DNA of 11,274 bases from Deltaproteobacteria bacterium. GTDB lineage: Bacteria > Desulfobacterota > Desulfobacteria > Desulfobacterales > UBA11574. The notes beneath the pieces were generated by a model. The model saw only the letters and a program-made list of their open reading frames with translations. It was not told the DNA's origin and searched no databases. How positions within the stretch are numbered: position 1 is the stretch's first letter; each line of letters opens with the position of its first letter. The DNA lies in the NCBI GenBank assembly GCA_019313025.1, contig JAFDCA010000519.1, positions 1-11,274 of the forward strand. The letters are read 5' to 3'. Below are positions 6,152 through 11,274 of the stretch, piece after piece. The position numbers and the translations under genes were made by a program.

Positions 6152-7417
6152 TTATAGATGACGACCAAGCTCTTTTAAAATCGACTCAGCAGCATGCCGT
6201 CCCGAAAGCATAGCCCACTGGATACCAGGCACGCTTCCATATTCACCGCAAACATATGTATATGGCTTCAAATGTTTTGCAGGAACAGTTGGATCCGGCA
6301 TCGGAGGAGACTGCCCTGGTAAAGCATGCACAATTCGATAAGTTCTTAAATGTTCCCAGTCAGTGACTACTGGGCCGAACCATTCGGTCAACTCTTGGCG
6401 AACGGTTTTTTCGACAGTGGAGTTGTTTGCAGATAGATGTCCGACCACAACAACCGATATTAATGCACGACCGACCGGAGCATAGGTGGGGGAGACAATG
6501 TTAGGTACCGTCAAGCTGTTGATCCATCCCACTCCGTTGCCGTTCAAAATTAGATAGGGTTCAGCGATAGGGGGCTCTTTAGCGGAAAAATAGAGACACA
6601 ATTCACCTTGGGAAGCGACTGAGTAGGGATTTCCCAGCAATCGGGCAGTCTCAGGTCCATCTGTGGCTAAAACGACTCTTTGCCCTTTGACGCTCTCGCC
6701 GGATGCCAAAATCACCTCGCGATCCGCGATCGACTGAACCCGGCTGCTGGTATGGATTCGATCGACCGGCAAGCCCTCCGCCAACTGCTCAGCAATGGCC
6801 CCCATCCCCCGGCTGGGCAGTGCGACATCTCCCTCAGCAAAGACACGGTAGATATAGCGGAATACCCGACTGGATGCCATGATATCAGGATCCAGACATA
6901 CACCGGCGAAAAATGGCTTAAAGAATCTTTGAATTATTTTTTCAGAAAAACCATCTTTTCGTAAAAATTCGACGGTTGGCATATCCGGCTCCTGAAAAAT
7001 ACCGGAAACGCTTGTTTGTTGAACGTTTCGCAGCAGACGCACCATTCGAAGGCGGTCTCCCAAGGTTCCAATCGGAGCTTTTAGCGTATCCCACAGGTCC
7101 CGGGGACGGCGCCTGGGATCAGCGATGCGGTAAAACCTACCCTTCATGCGAATCATTGCACCCGGAGCAAAAGGTTTAAGGTCAAGACGATCGTAGTCTA
7201 ACAATCGCCTTGCTTCAGGATAAGCGGTTTGTAGCACCTGGAATCCATAATTTAATAAAAAGCCACCAACGTTTTCTGTTTTAACCCGTCCTCCAATCTG
7301 ATTTCCCGCCTCCAATATAAGGAAAGGTACGTTGTCTTGGATGAGACGTCGTGCGCAAGAAAGTCCCGCGAGGCCAGCGCCGACGATAATAACATTTTCA
7401 TCTGGTGAGCTTTTCAC
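6152..7417 (-). CDS. FAD-dependent amine-oxidase-type oxidoreductase
   Basis: A 421-residue flavoprotein of the amine oxidase/phytoene desaturase superfamily. VIIVGAGLAGLS (9-20; Gly13, Gly15, Gly18) is the FAD Rossmann loop. LEAGNQIGGRV (35-45) holds Glu36, which contacts the ribose, and the GGR motif. FFAGVCLDPD and FAEGDVALPSRGM are mid-domain signatures. CGEYGSVPGIQWAMLSGRH near the C-terminus closes the FAD site. No signal peptide is seen; the substrate is unknown. The open frame reaches a GTG at 7447, but GTG 7417 is preferred: AAGGA lies 7 bases upstream, it begins one base after the upstream stop (TAA-A-GTG), and the Rossmann strand follows at once. Translation is therefore probably coupled to the 132-residue protein. 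Relatives often sit in lipid or carotenoid modification clusters, but that role is unproven here. Confidence 0.88.
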   Translation of the reverse strand: MKSSPDENVIIVGAGLAGLSCARRLIQDNVPFLILEAGNQIGGRVKTENVGGFLLNYGFQVLQTAYPEARRLLDYDRLDLKPFAPGAMIRMKGRFYRIADPRRRPRDLWDTLKAPIGTLGDRLRMVRLLRNVQQTSVSGIFQEPDMPTVEFLRKDGFSEKIIQRFFKPFFAGVCLDPDIMASSRVFRYIYRVFAEGDVALPSRGMGAIAEQLAEGLPVDRIHTSSRVQSIADREVILASGESVKGQRVVLATDGPETARLLGNPYSVASQGELCLYFSAKEPPIAEPYLILNGNGVGWINSLTVPNIVSPTYAPVGRALISVVVVGHLSANNSTVEKTVRQELTEWFGPVVTDWEHLRTYRIVHALPGQSPPMPDPTVPAKHLKPYTYVCGEYGSVPGIQWAMLSGRHAAESILKELGRHL

Positions 7418-7418
7418 T

Positions 7419-7817
7419 TTACCATCCTTTGCCCCGCAGCCGTTCACGCATCTTCAATATGTCTTCAATGGTATGCTGATACAAATTTGGCTGGCTATCT
7501 TTGTCAATTTCCCCCAATCGTTCAATCTTAGTGTTGAGACTGAAAAATTCTTTAGTTACATGTTGAGAGTCGGAGAAAAAATGTCTCATATCATCTGCTA
7601 ATTCGAGGTCAATTGACCATGTTTGTGGGAACCAGTCGCTCGGTTTATTTTCTTTCTGCCGTAGTGCATTGAGATAAACCGTAATAAAGTCACGGTATAC
7701 CTGTTTGACATAGTCTGACAGCTCCAACGGCAGTGTTGAAATATCACCTAAATGTTTTTTTATGGCTTCTTTATACAGTTTTTCCAAATCATTCATATTG
7801 TTTTTGTTTAGAATCAT
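7419..7817 (-). CDS. Hypothetical protein, translationally coupled to the FAD oxidoreductase
   Basis: A 132-residue hydrophilic, mostly helical protein with no recognised family, signal peptide or membrane span. Features include an amphipathic N-terminal helix (NDLEKLYKEAIKKH), an aromatic stretch with SDWFPQTW in the middle, and a basic C-terminus (KMRERLRGKGW). The frame is open up to ATG 7916, but the ATG at 7817 is chosen because GAGAGGA lies 6 bases upstream; the 7916 start has no ribosome site. ATG 7796 is a further alternative. Its last codons carry the ribosome site of the next gene, whose GTG lies one base after this TAA. The conserved-looking coupling suggests a partner or accessory role for the flavoprotein, which is inference. 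Confidence 0.72.
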   Translation of the reverse strand: MILNKNNMNDLEKLYKEAIKKHLGDISTLPLELSDYVKQVYRDFITVYLNALRQKENKPSDWFPQTWSIDLELADDMRHFFSDSQHVTKEFFSLNTKIERLGEIDKDSQPNLYQHTIEDILKMRERLRGKGW

Positions 7818-7933
7818 GGCGTGTCCTCTCATATCATCCGATTCAATTTCGTGTCGAGACCCTAATGTATCTCCAAGCGTCAATGGGAAGTCAGCAAGCA
7901 AAAAGTTAAGCCACATTTTGACAGTGGTTTAAG

Positions 7934-7968
7934 TTTGATACACTCGGTCTTCAATGCGCGGTATCAAA
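7934..7968 (-). repeat. Perfect 8-bp inverted repeat over the stop codon of the 140-residue gene
   Basis: TTTGATAC (7934-7941) and GTATCAAA (7961-7968) are perfect complements separated by 19 bases. The TGA stop (7966-7964 on the minus strand) lies in one arm. No T-run follows on the minus strand, so it is a candidate 3'-end structure or attenuator before the 132-residue gene, not a clear terminator. Confidence 0.4.
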
Positions 7969-8386
7969 ATTTAGTTTTTTGCTTTTGGAGGGCATTGCCG
8001 ATGCGCCGATAAATCTGCTGGAGGTCTTCACCCGGTGAAAATGCTGTCCAGAGCTTAGACTCATTGGCAAGACTATCATCCGTCACACCCAATTGCTGAT
8101 ACACCATCCGGGCTTGATGCCAAGTCGGCAGCCACACCAGTTTTTCAATCATGTTTTCAACACTCCCGAAAATGTCGATAAACCTTGGCAGGCTCAATAT
8201 AAAGTAAATTCTTTCTGGAAATGGAGACTCCGCTTTGATGAACCCATCCCGATCCCAAACGAAACATCCAACATAGGGTTGCCAATTCAACCCGAGGTTT
8301 TTCAGATCCGATGCCAGTTCGCAAATTCTTTTGCTGAAGGGAATGGGTGGCAGATCTTTTTCTGGATTGAAACGTATCGCACGCAT
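7964..8386 (-). CDS. Hypothetical protein downstream of the small sulfite reductase
   Basis: A 140-residue soluble protein that I do not recognise. It begins MRAIRFNPEKDLPPIP and has a compact, probably mixed alpha/beta core rich in Trp and Phe: NWQPYVGCFVWDRDG at about 34-48, then FPERIYFILSLPRFIDIFG at about 56-74. A helical C-terminal half with LPTWHQARMVYQQLG (about 86-100) follows, and the tail is basic. Two acidic-aromatic stretches could bind a ligand, but no catalytic motif is evident. There is one Cys (Cys41), so it is not an iron-sulfur protein by itself. It starts 19 bases after the sulfite reductase stop, with a weak ribosome site, so it is probably in the same operon and may be linked to that enzyme's redox or siroheme function (inference). 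Confidence 0.75.
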   Translation of the reverse strand: MRAIRFNPEKDLPPIPFSKRICELASDLKNLGLNWQPYVGCFVWDRDGFIKAESPFPERIYFILSLPRFIDIFGSVENMIEKLVWLPTWHQARMVYQQLGVTDDSLANESKLWTAFSPGEDLQQIYRRIGNALQKQKTKF

Positions 8387-8405
8387 GGTTGTCTATTCTT
8401 TTGAC

Positions 8406-9062
8406 TTATTTTATGGCCTCTTTAAAAGGAGACATTCCTATTCGCTCAATTGTTTTACCGAGGCGCTCACGCTTTTTGGCATTTTCCTGATAGCACTGGA
8501 CAAGTTTATCGACAACCTGTAATATCTCAGCATCATTTAAGCCTGACACAATTTCTTCAGCGATCCGTGGTTCGGCACCTACGTTGCCACCAATAACGAC
8601 AGTCCATCCATCCTTTTTTCCGATCAGGCCAATATCTCTCACCCATGACTCGGCACAGCTCAAATGACAACCGGAGACCGCCATCTTGAACTTACCAGGC
8701 AATTCTTTTGCATGATAGCGCTTATCCAGTTCCATTCCGACGCCCAGAGCGTCCTGGCGGCCCACCTTGCAAAATGTGGTCCCGGGGCAAGTCCTGATGC
8801 TGCGAACACATAGCCCCACCGCCGCACCTTTTTCCAGTTGCAGTTCATCCCACACCTGATCGATATGTTCTTCTTCGAGACCGACAATGGCAATACGCGT
8901 TGCCCCGGTAATCTTGATGGCCTGGGCATTATATTTTTCGGAAACATCAGCAATCCTGCGGAGCAGTTCCGGAGTGACAATGCCGCAGGGTATATGGGGT
9001 GCTATGGCATAAGTTTTATTGTCGCGCTGCAATATTGCTCCTTTCTCGCCTAACTTAAGCAT
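8406..9062 (-). CDS. Low-molecular-weight siroheme sulfite/nitrite reductase (assimilatory type)
   Basis: A single-domain siroheme and [4Fe-4S] protein reducing sulfite (or nitrite) by six electrons. The coupled cluster and siroheme ligands are visible: Cys92 and Cys98 (C-x5-C in TCPGTTFC) and Cys132 and Cys136 (C-x3-C in SGCHLSC). GVGMELDKRYH and the basic residues between them belong to the siroheme pocket. The 218 residues equal, to my recollection, the length of the Desulfovibrio vulgaris assimilatory-type low-spin sulfite reductase. ATG 9062 is chosen over the longer open frame (to 9227) because AGGAGG lies 5 bases upstream and the extension does not resemble the family. A promoter candidate lies about 60 bases upstream. 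It heads a likely operon with the 140-residue gene. The physiological role (assimilation, detoxification or signalling) is not settled by sequence. Confidence 0.9.
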   Translation of the reverse strand: MLKLGEKGAILQRDNKTYAIAPHIPCGIVTPELLRRIADVSEKYNAQAIKITGATRIAIVGLEEEHIDQVWDELQLEKGAAVGLCVRSIRTCPGTTFCKVGRQDALGVGMELDKRYHAKELPGKFKMAVSGCHLSCAESWVRDIGLIGKKDGWTVVIGGNVGAEPRIAEEIVSGLNDAEILQVVDKLVQCYQENAKKRERLGKTIERIGMSPFKEAIK

Positions 9063-9124
9063 CTTTACCTCCTCGTTCGCGGTTCGTTTTAATATTTTTG
9101 ACATTCGGTTAATTTTACGTGGAA

Positions 9125-9152
9125 AAAATAGCCATATTTTAACCTTTGTCAA
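9125..9152 (-). promoter_or_regulatory. Candidate promoter of the sulfite reductase operon
   Basis: On the minus strand a perfect TTGACA (9152-9147) is followed after 16 bases by TATTTT (9130-9125; 4 of 6 matches). The leader to ATG 9062 would be about 55 bases and ends in the strong AGGAGG ribosome site. Confidence 0.45.
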
Positions 9153-9197
9153 AAAATGTGAGCTATTTTGTTGGAAAGGATCCGACTCCGATTTTTT

Positions 9198-9213
9198 GTT
9201 AGGCTTTCCTAAC
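9198..9213. promoter_or_regulatory. Perfect palindrome (operator candidate) in the divergent promoter region
   Basis: GTTAGG-CTTT-CCTAAC has perfect 6-bp arms around a 4-base centre. It directly touches the plus-strand TTGACA at 9214 and lies 46 bases upstream of the minus-strand -35. No T-run follows it on either strand, which argues for a protein-binding site over a terminator. Confidence 0.45.
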
Positions 9214-9242
9214 TTGACAAATGACACTTTGTGGCATAGTTT
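9214..9242 (+). promoter_or_regulatory. Candidate promoter of the 68-residue membrane protein
   Basis: A perfect TTGACA (9214-9219) is followed after 17 bases by TAGTTT (9237-9242; only 3 of 6 matches to TATAAT). CATAGT at spacing 15 is an alternative. The -35 is strong and the -10 weak, which is typical of promoters that need an activator, but this is inference. Confidence 0.35.
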
Positions 9243-9278
9243 TTATTCAAAATTAACATTTAATAAAAGGGTTATGCT

Positions 9279-9485
9279 ATGAAAAATTTTTGTCTTATTG
9301 AAAGATTTTCAAAACTCGGCCTGGGGTTTATATTCCTGCTGATCTCAGTCGGTTTTATGTTGAGCGGCATTACAGTTTTACCGATCTTCGGGTTTATAAT
9401 TGCCGCTCCCTTGTTGTTTGTTTCATTTTACTTTTTTCGTGCACATTTAAACAAAGACTGTCAAATCGAGGAAGCAGCGGAATAG
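9279..9485 (+). CDS. Small two-helix membrane protein
   Basis: A 68-residue protein starting at ATG 9279, with AAAGGG 7 bases upstream. Residues about 12-33 (GLGFIFLLISVGFMLSG) and 36-55 (LPIFGFIIAAPLLFVSFYFF) form two hydrophobic spans joined by a very short turn. A charged N-terminus precedes them and an acidic C-terminal tail (KDCQIEEAAE) follows. Positive residues flank both ends (Lys2, Arg9, Lys12 and Arg/Lys after span two), compatible with a hairpin whose ends face the cytoplasm. I do not recognise the family. It is transcribed divergently from the sulfite reductase gene behind its own candidate promoter and the palindrome at 9198-9213. It could be an inner-membrane accessory protein; nothing in the sequence points to catalysis. 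Confidence 0.7.
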   Translation: MKNFCLIERFSKLGLGFIFLLISVGFMLSGITVLPIFGFIIAAPLLFVSFYFFRAHLNKDCQIEEAAE

Positions 9486-9807
9486 CAATCAATGCGGCCT
9501 TTTTGCTCGAAAATGTGTTACGAGACGCCGGATTGGTTCTTGCGATTTTCGATTTTATCCACATACCGGAATTACAACCGCAGTGTTTTCTGAATTATCG
9601 GTATTTGCTACCTGAGAAGTAATAATGTATTGTATCTTGAAACAGAGCTGATATGGAAACAACCTCTGAAATAGTCGGATATAAGAACATCGCTCTTTTT
9701 CATTATCTCAGGAACACGTCGTGATTACAATACCCCTACCGGTCTGGATCTCAACCACCTGTATATCTTACGCGAAATTGTTACAGAGTATTCAAATAAT
9801 GAAAAAG
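9486..9807. other. 322-base region without a clear gene
   Basis: No convincing gene is seen. One plus-strand frame is open from 9681 (just after TAG 9678-9680) to a TGA at 9818-9820. It has no good start or ribosome site and includes a protein-like run (TGLDLNHLYILREIV). A short ATG frame at 9653-9724 (23 residues) could join it by a frameshift. Gene remnant or chance cannot be told apart. No terminator hairpin is evident for either flanking gene. Confidence 0.35.
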
Positions 9808-10269
9808 TTATTCGATGATGTCTTTTGATTTGAGTTGTTTCCTTAAGTTTTCGACACGACGACGGTTAACACCAAGGTCTGAATAACCGGTTCTGGAGAT
9901 CGAACGAATGTGAATAATACCCTTAGAGGTGGTTAAATGGAGCGAAAGATCATCAACAAATCGAAAGATAATACTCCTGCATTCTGCATGAATGTTGTTG
10001 TTATCTGCTGAAACTATTTTAGTTCTGGGAAGTAGGAGAACAGCTTGTTGAACAATGTCCCAGCTTGTCTTAAGACCTTTTTTTAACTTAAAGTGTTCAA
10101 CTCGGTATTTTGGGTTTTTTGCTAATGACGACACGCAATTGGGCGTATCCGGGCAATCCAAAAATGCTGATGATTCACCATCGTTACGTTTCGTAGGGTT
10201 CTCGGAACATCCCCCTAAGATCATAAAAAACATCAGAAATCCAGTTAAAATCTTTAGAATTTTTTCCAT
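9808..10269 (-). CDS. DUF1499 family lipoprotein
   Basis: A 153-residue predicted lipoprotein. The N-terminus has Lys3/Lys6, a hydrophobic core and the lipobox LGGC with Cys21, so it should be exported and lipid-anchored. The mature part is a full DUF1499 domain: CPDTPNCVSS (39-48) with its paired Cys, LPRTKIV (80-86), the HAE-RS-IFRFVDDL stretch (about 94-108) and SRTGYSDLGVNRRRVE (125-140). The family is widespread in proteobacteria and has no established biochemical function. The open frame reaches 10386, but ATG 10269 is preferred since it places the signal peptide at the very start. Its ribosome site is weak (GATGG), and the start lies 18 bases after the DUF2177 stop, so the two genes are probably co-transcribed. 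Confidence 0.88.
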   Translation of the reverse strand: MEKILKILTGFLMFFMILGGCSENPTKRNDGESSAFLDCPDTPNCVSSLAKNPKYRVEHFKLKKGLKTSWDIVQQAVLLLPRTKIVSADNNNIHAECRSIIFRFVDDLSLHLTTSKGIIHIRSISRTGYSDLGVNRRRVENLRKQLKSKDIIE

Positions 10270-10286
10270 TTTTTTACCATCATCTT

Positions 10287-10694
10287 TTACAAGACCCATT
10301 TTCCAATGAAAAAACTTATCGAAGCGACTGTGGAACAGAGAAAAACGCCCCACAAAATATCCACCATGACAACCTTTAGCGGCCAATTTTTTATGGTGGC
10401 CATATTTGTCAAATCGTATGTTGCGTAAGTGAAAAAACCGTATAAACTGCCCCTCAAGAGGGCTTTTCCCAATGAATCTTTTTCTAAGGCCGGCACAACA
10501 GCAAAAATAAGAATACCTAAAATGTACAGCGAATAAAAACTGATTGCCGCCAACCAGTTCACATCCGGACTAAGTATAAAACCAAGATTGTTTCGATAAA
10601 ACTTTTTTGCAACAAATCCCAGCCAGATAATGTCAATGGCAAAAAATATCGGTACAGTCAATGCATAAAGTTTTAAGTAGAAGATAATATTCAT
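10287..10694 (-). CDS. DUF2177 family membrane protein
   Basis: A 135-residue integral membrane protein with four predicted spans, at about 5-27, 47-67, 76-98 and 107-130. DUF2177 hallmarks are the intramembrane D-I-I-W-L-G (21-26) and Y-G-F-F-T-Y-A-T-Y-D-L-T-N (85-97), followed by A-T and a Trp (104). The family has no proven function; relatives are often found beside cyclopropane-fatty-acid-synthase-like and other lipid or stress genes (recollection). ATG 10694 is preceded by AAGGG 8 bases upstream. A tiny hairpin, CTCC-GGT-GGAG on the minus strand (10721-10711), lies just before the ribosome site. It is the first gene of a likely two-gene operon with the DUF1499 lipoprotein, and points toward an envelope role. 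Confidence 0.9.
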   Translation of the reverse strand: MNIIFYLKLYALTVPIFFAIDIIWLGFVAKKFYRNNLGFILSPDVNWLAAISFYSLYILGILIFAVVPALEKDSLGKALLRGSLYGFFTYATYDLTNMATIKNWPLKVVMVDILWGVFLCSTVASISFFIGKWVL

Positions 10695-10741
10695 TCTGTC
10701 ACCCTTATGGCTCCACCGGAGGGGAACGTATCTTTCTTACT

Positions 10742-10763
10742 ATAGTTAAAATTTATTAACTAT
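10742..10763. promoter_or_regulatory. Perfect 8-bp dyad upstream of the DUF2177 gene (operator candidate)
   Basis: ATAGTTAA (10742-10749) and TTAACTAT (10756-10763) are perfect inverted arms around a 6-base centre. They overlap a minus-strand TATAGT (10744-10739, 5 of 6 matches to a -10 box) that lies about 45 bases before the DUF2177 start. No good -35 is seen. A related dyad lies at 10874-10891. Confidence 0.4.
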
Positions 10764-10873
10764 TCAGAACTGTCTGGTATTGTGGAAATATTTCAATGAT
10801 TGTTTATTAAGCACTAGTAGCATTTTGTATCGCTAATCAATGTGTGTGGATTAAGTAGTTTAAGATAGAAAAA

Positions 10874-10891
10874 AACTATTAATCAATAGTT
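10874..10891. repeat. Second dyad with the ATAGTT half-site
   Basis: AACTATT-AATC-AATAGTT has perfect 7-bp arms and a 4-base centre, and shares the ATAGTTA word with the dyad at 10742-10763. On the minus strand seven T follow (the last two arm bases and five beyond), so a weak all-AT terminator hairpin is an alternative reading. Confidence 0.4.
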
Positions 10892-10897
10892 ATTTAC

Positions 10898-11059
10898 TCA
10901 AGTTTTAGATTCTTTGTTTCCAGCAACATCAATGAAGCATAGCCGGCCGAGAAAATTTTTAAAGGCTTTTGGGCCGTATTCGGGTTTTAAACTTGGGTCG
11001 TTATTAGGTTAAAAAAATGATAGGTATTACCTATTACCATGCACCTTCTTTTTCCCCAT
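10898..11059 (-). pseudogene. Possible remnant of a small gene, with two in-frame TAA codons
   Basis: From ATG 11059, with AAGGA 8 bases upstream, one frame runs to TGA 10900-10898 with TAA at codons 11 and 17. The last 36 codons read like protein, with segments such as KPEYGPKAFKNFLGRL and CFIDVAGN, but I recognise no family. With 54 codons in AT-rich DNA, chance is a real alternative. Confidence 0.22.
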
Positions 11060-11157
11060 TGAATATTCCTTAGGCGTGAGTATTTTTAGCTTAAAAATTC
11101 TATGAATTTCAAGAAATATTGATTTTTTAGAAACAAAAACTCTTTAAGGAAACACTC

Positions 11158-11274
11158 ATGAAAAACATAATTTATTTTACAGCATTAATTGTAATAATAA
11201 CATTGAATGGTGTAACACCCAATGTTAATGGAGCAGAAATCGAAGGGGTACATTTTGAAAACACCTACGAGACA
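11158..11274 (+). CDS. Secreted protein, possibly chalcone-isomerase-like (3' truncated by window)
   Basis: The first 39 codons of a gene running off the right edge. ATG 11158 is preceded by AAGGA at 11146-11150, 7 bases upstream. The N-terminus is a likely Sec signal peptide: Lys2, a hydrophobic run IIYFTALIVIITL, then a probable cut near NGA-EIE (residue 26). The mature start AEIEGVHFENTYET resembles the opening of bacterial chalcone-isomerase-like periplasmic proteins (A-E-V-EGV-F-ETV), which usually continue to LNGAGLR; that part is outside the window, so the family call is tentative. It diverges from the DUF2177-DUF1499 pair, and such proteins are found near lipid-modifying and stress genes. 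A lipoprotein or unrelated secreted protein cannot be excluded. Confidence 0.55.
   Translation, partial: MKNIIYFTALIVIITLNGVTPNVNGAEIEGVHFENTYET

Larger units (their letters stand above)
10695..11157. other. 463-base intergenic region between divergent envelope genes
   Basis: No complete gene. It contains the two ATAGTT dyads, a perfect dyad ATAGGT-ATT-ACCTAT (11020-11034) and a short dyad AAATTC-TAT-GAATTT (11095-11109). It also holds a possible degenerate minus-strand frame (10898-11059). A weak plus-strand promoter candidate is TTGAAT (11059-11064), 16 bases, TATTTT (11081-11086). Its length and dyad density suggest a regulated divergent promoter region. Confidence 0.45.

Noticed and set aside
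7818..7916. Longer N-terminus for the 132-residue protein
   Set aside because: ATG 7916 has no ribosome site, while ATG 7817 has GAGAGGA at proper spacing.
9063..9227. Longer N-terminus (55 extra residues) for the sulfite reductase
   Set aside because: The extension does not resemble the family, covers the promoter candidate, and the AGGAGG before ATG 9062 gives a product of the expected 218 residues.
9653..9820. Possible frameshifted small gene in the gap after the two-helix membrane protein
   Set aside because: It needs a frameshift, has no ribosome site and resembles no family I know; kept only as a note in the gap description.
10270..10386. Longer N-terminus (39 extra residues) for the DUF1499 protein
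   Set aside because: It would bury the lipoprotein signal peptide and overlap the DUF2177 gene by 100 bases.
1..11274. CRISPR array, tRNA/rRNA genes, insertion sequence or phage module
   Set aside because: No regularly spaced repeats, cloverleaf, rRNA-like stretch, transposase or integrase frame was found by eye on either strand.

Overview
This is an AT-rich bacterial segment with about a dozen genes. The best lineage clue is the 218-residue siroheme sulfite reductase at 8406-9062, which has the length and Cys pattern of the 'assimilatory-type' enzyme described from Desulfovibrio. With the hemerythrin remnant and the actinobacterial/archaeal-style inositol phosphate synthase, it suggests an anaerobic sulfate- or sulfur-metabolising Desulfobacterota-like organism. 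That assignment is an inference, not proof.

Layout. At 1-129 (+) is the C-terminal end of a DUF4174 protein. It is followed by an extended short-chain dehydrogenase/epimerase (201-1178, +), whose stop codon lies in a terminator-like hairpin. From 1421 to 5334 the genes are on the minus strand: a self-contained monocistron for a small helical protein (promoter, strong ribosome site, terminator), then a HAD hydrolase (2210-2812), an APH-fold kinase (2876-4030) and myo-inositol-1-phosphate synthase (4240-5334). The last three are transcribed in the order synthase, kinase, phosphatase-like protein, and may be an inositol or sugar-phosphate module.

Divergent to ino1 is a hemerythrin gene (5572-5982, +) that keeps its reading frame, ribosome site and metal ligands but is interrupted by in-frame TAG and TGA codons. 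Converging on it is a minus-strand group starting at 9062: small sulfite reductase, a 140-residue unknown, a 132-residue unknown, and an FAD amine-oxidase-type oxidoreductase. The last two are translationally coupled (TAA-A-GTG). I moved several starts downstream of the longest open frame because good ribosome sites support the shorter proteins.

Divergent to the sulfite reductase is a tiny two-helix membrane protein (9279-9485, +), with a perfect palindrome touching its candidate -35 box. The right end holds a DUF2177 membrane protein and a DUF1499 lipoprotein (minus strand, adjacent). A secreted, possibly chalcone-isomerase-like protein runs off the window at 11158 (+). The 463-base gap between them carries several perfect dyads and a possible gene remnant.

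I found no tRNA, rRNA, CRISPR array or insertion sequence. The most unusual items are the hemerythrin reading frame broken only by stop codons, the Ino1-kinase-HAD grouping, and the envelope/redox genes with conspicuous palindromes in their promoter regions.
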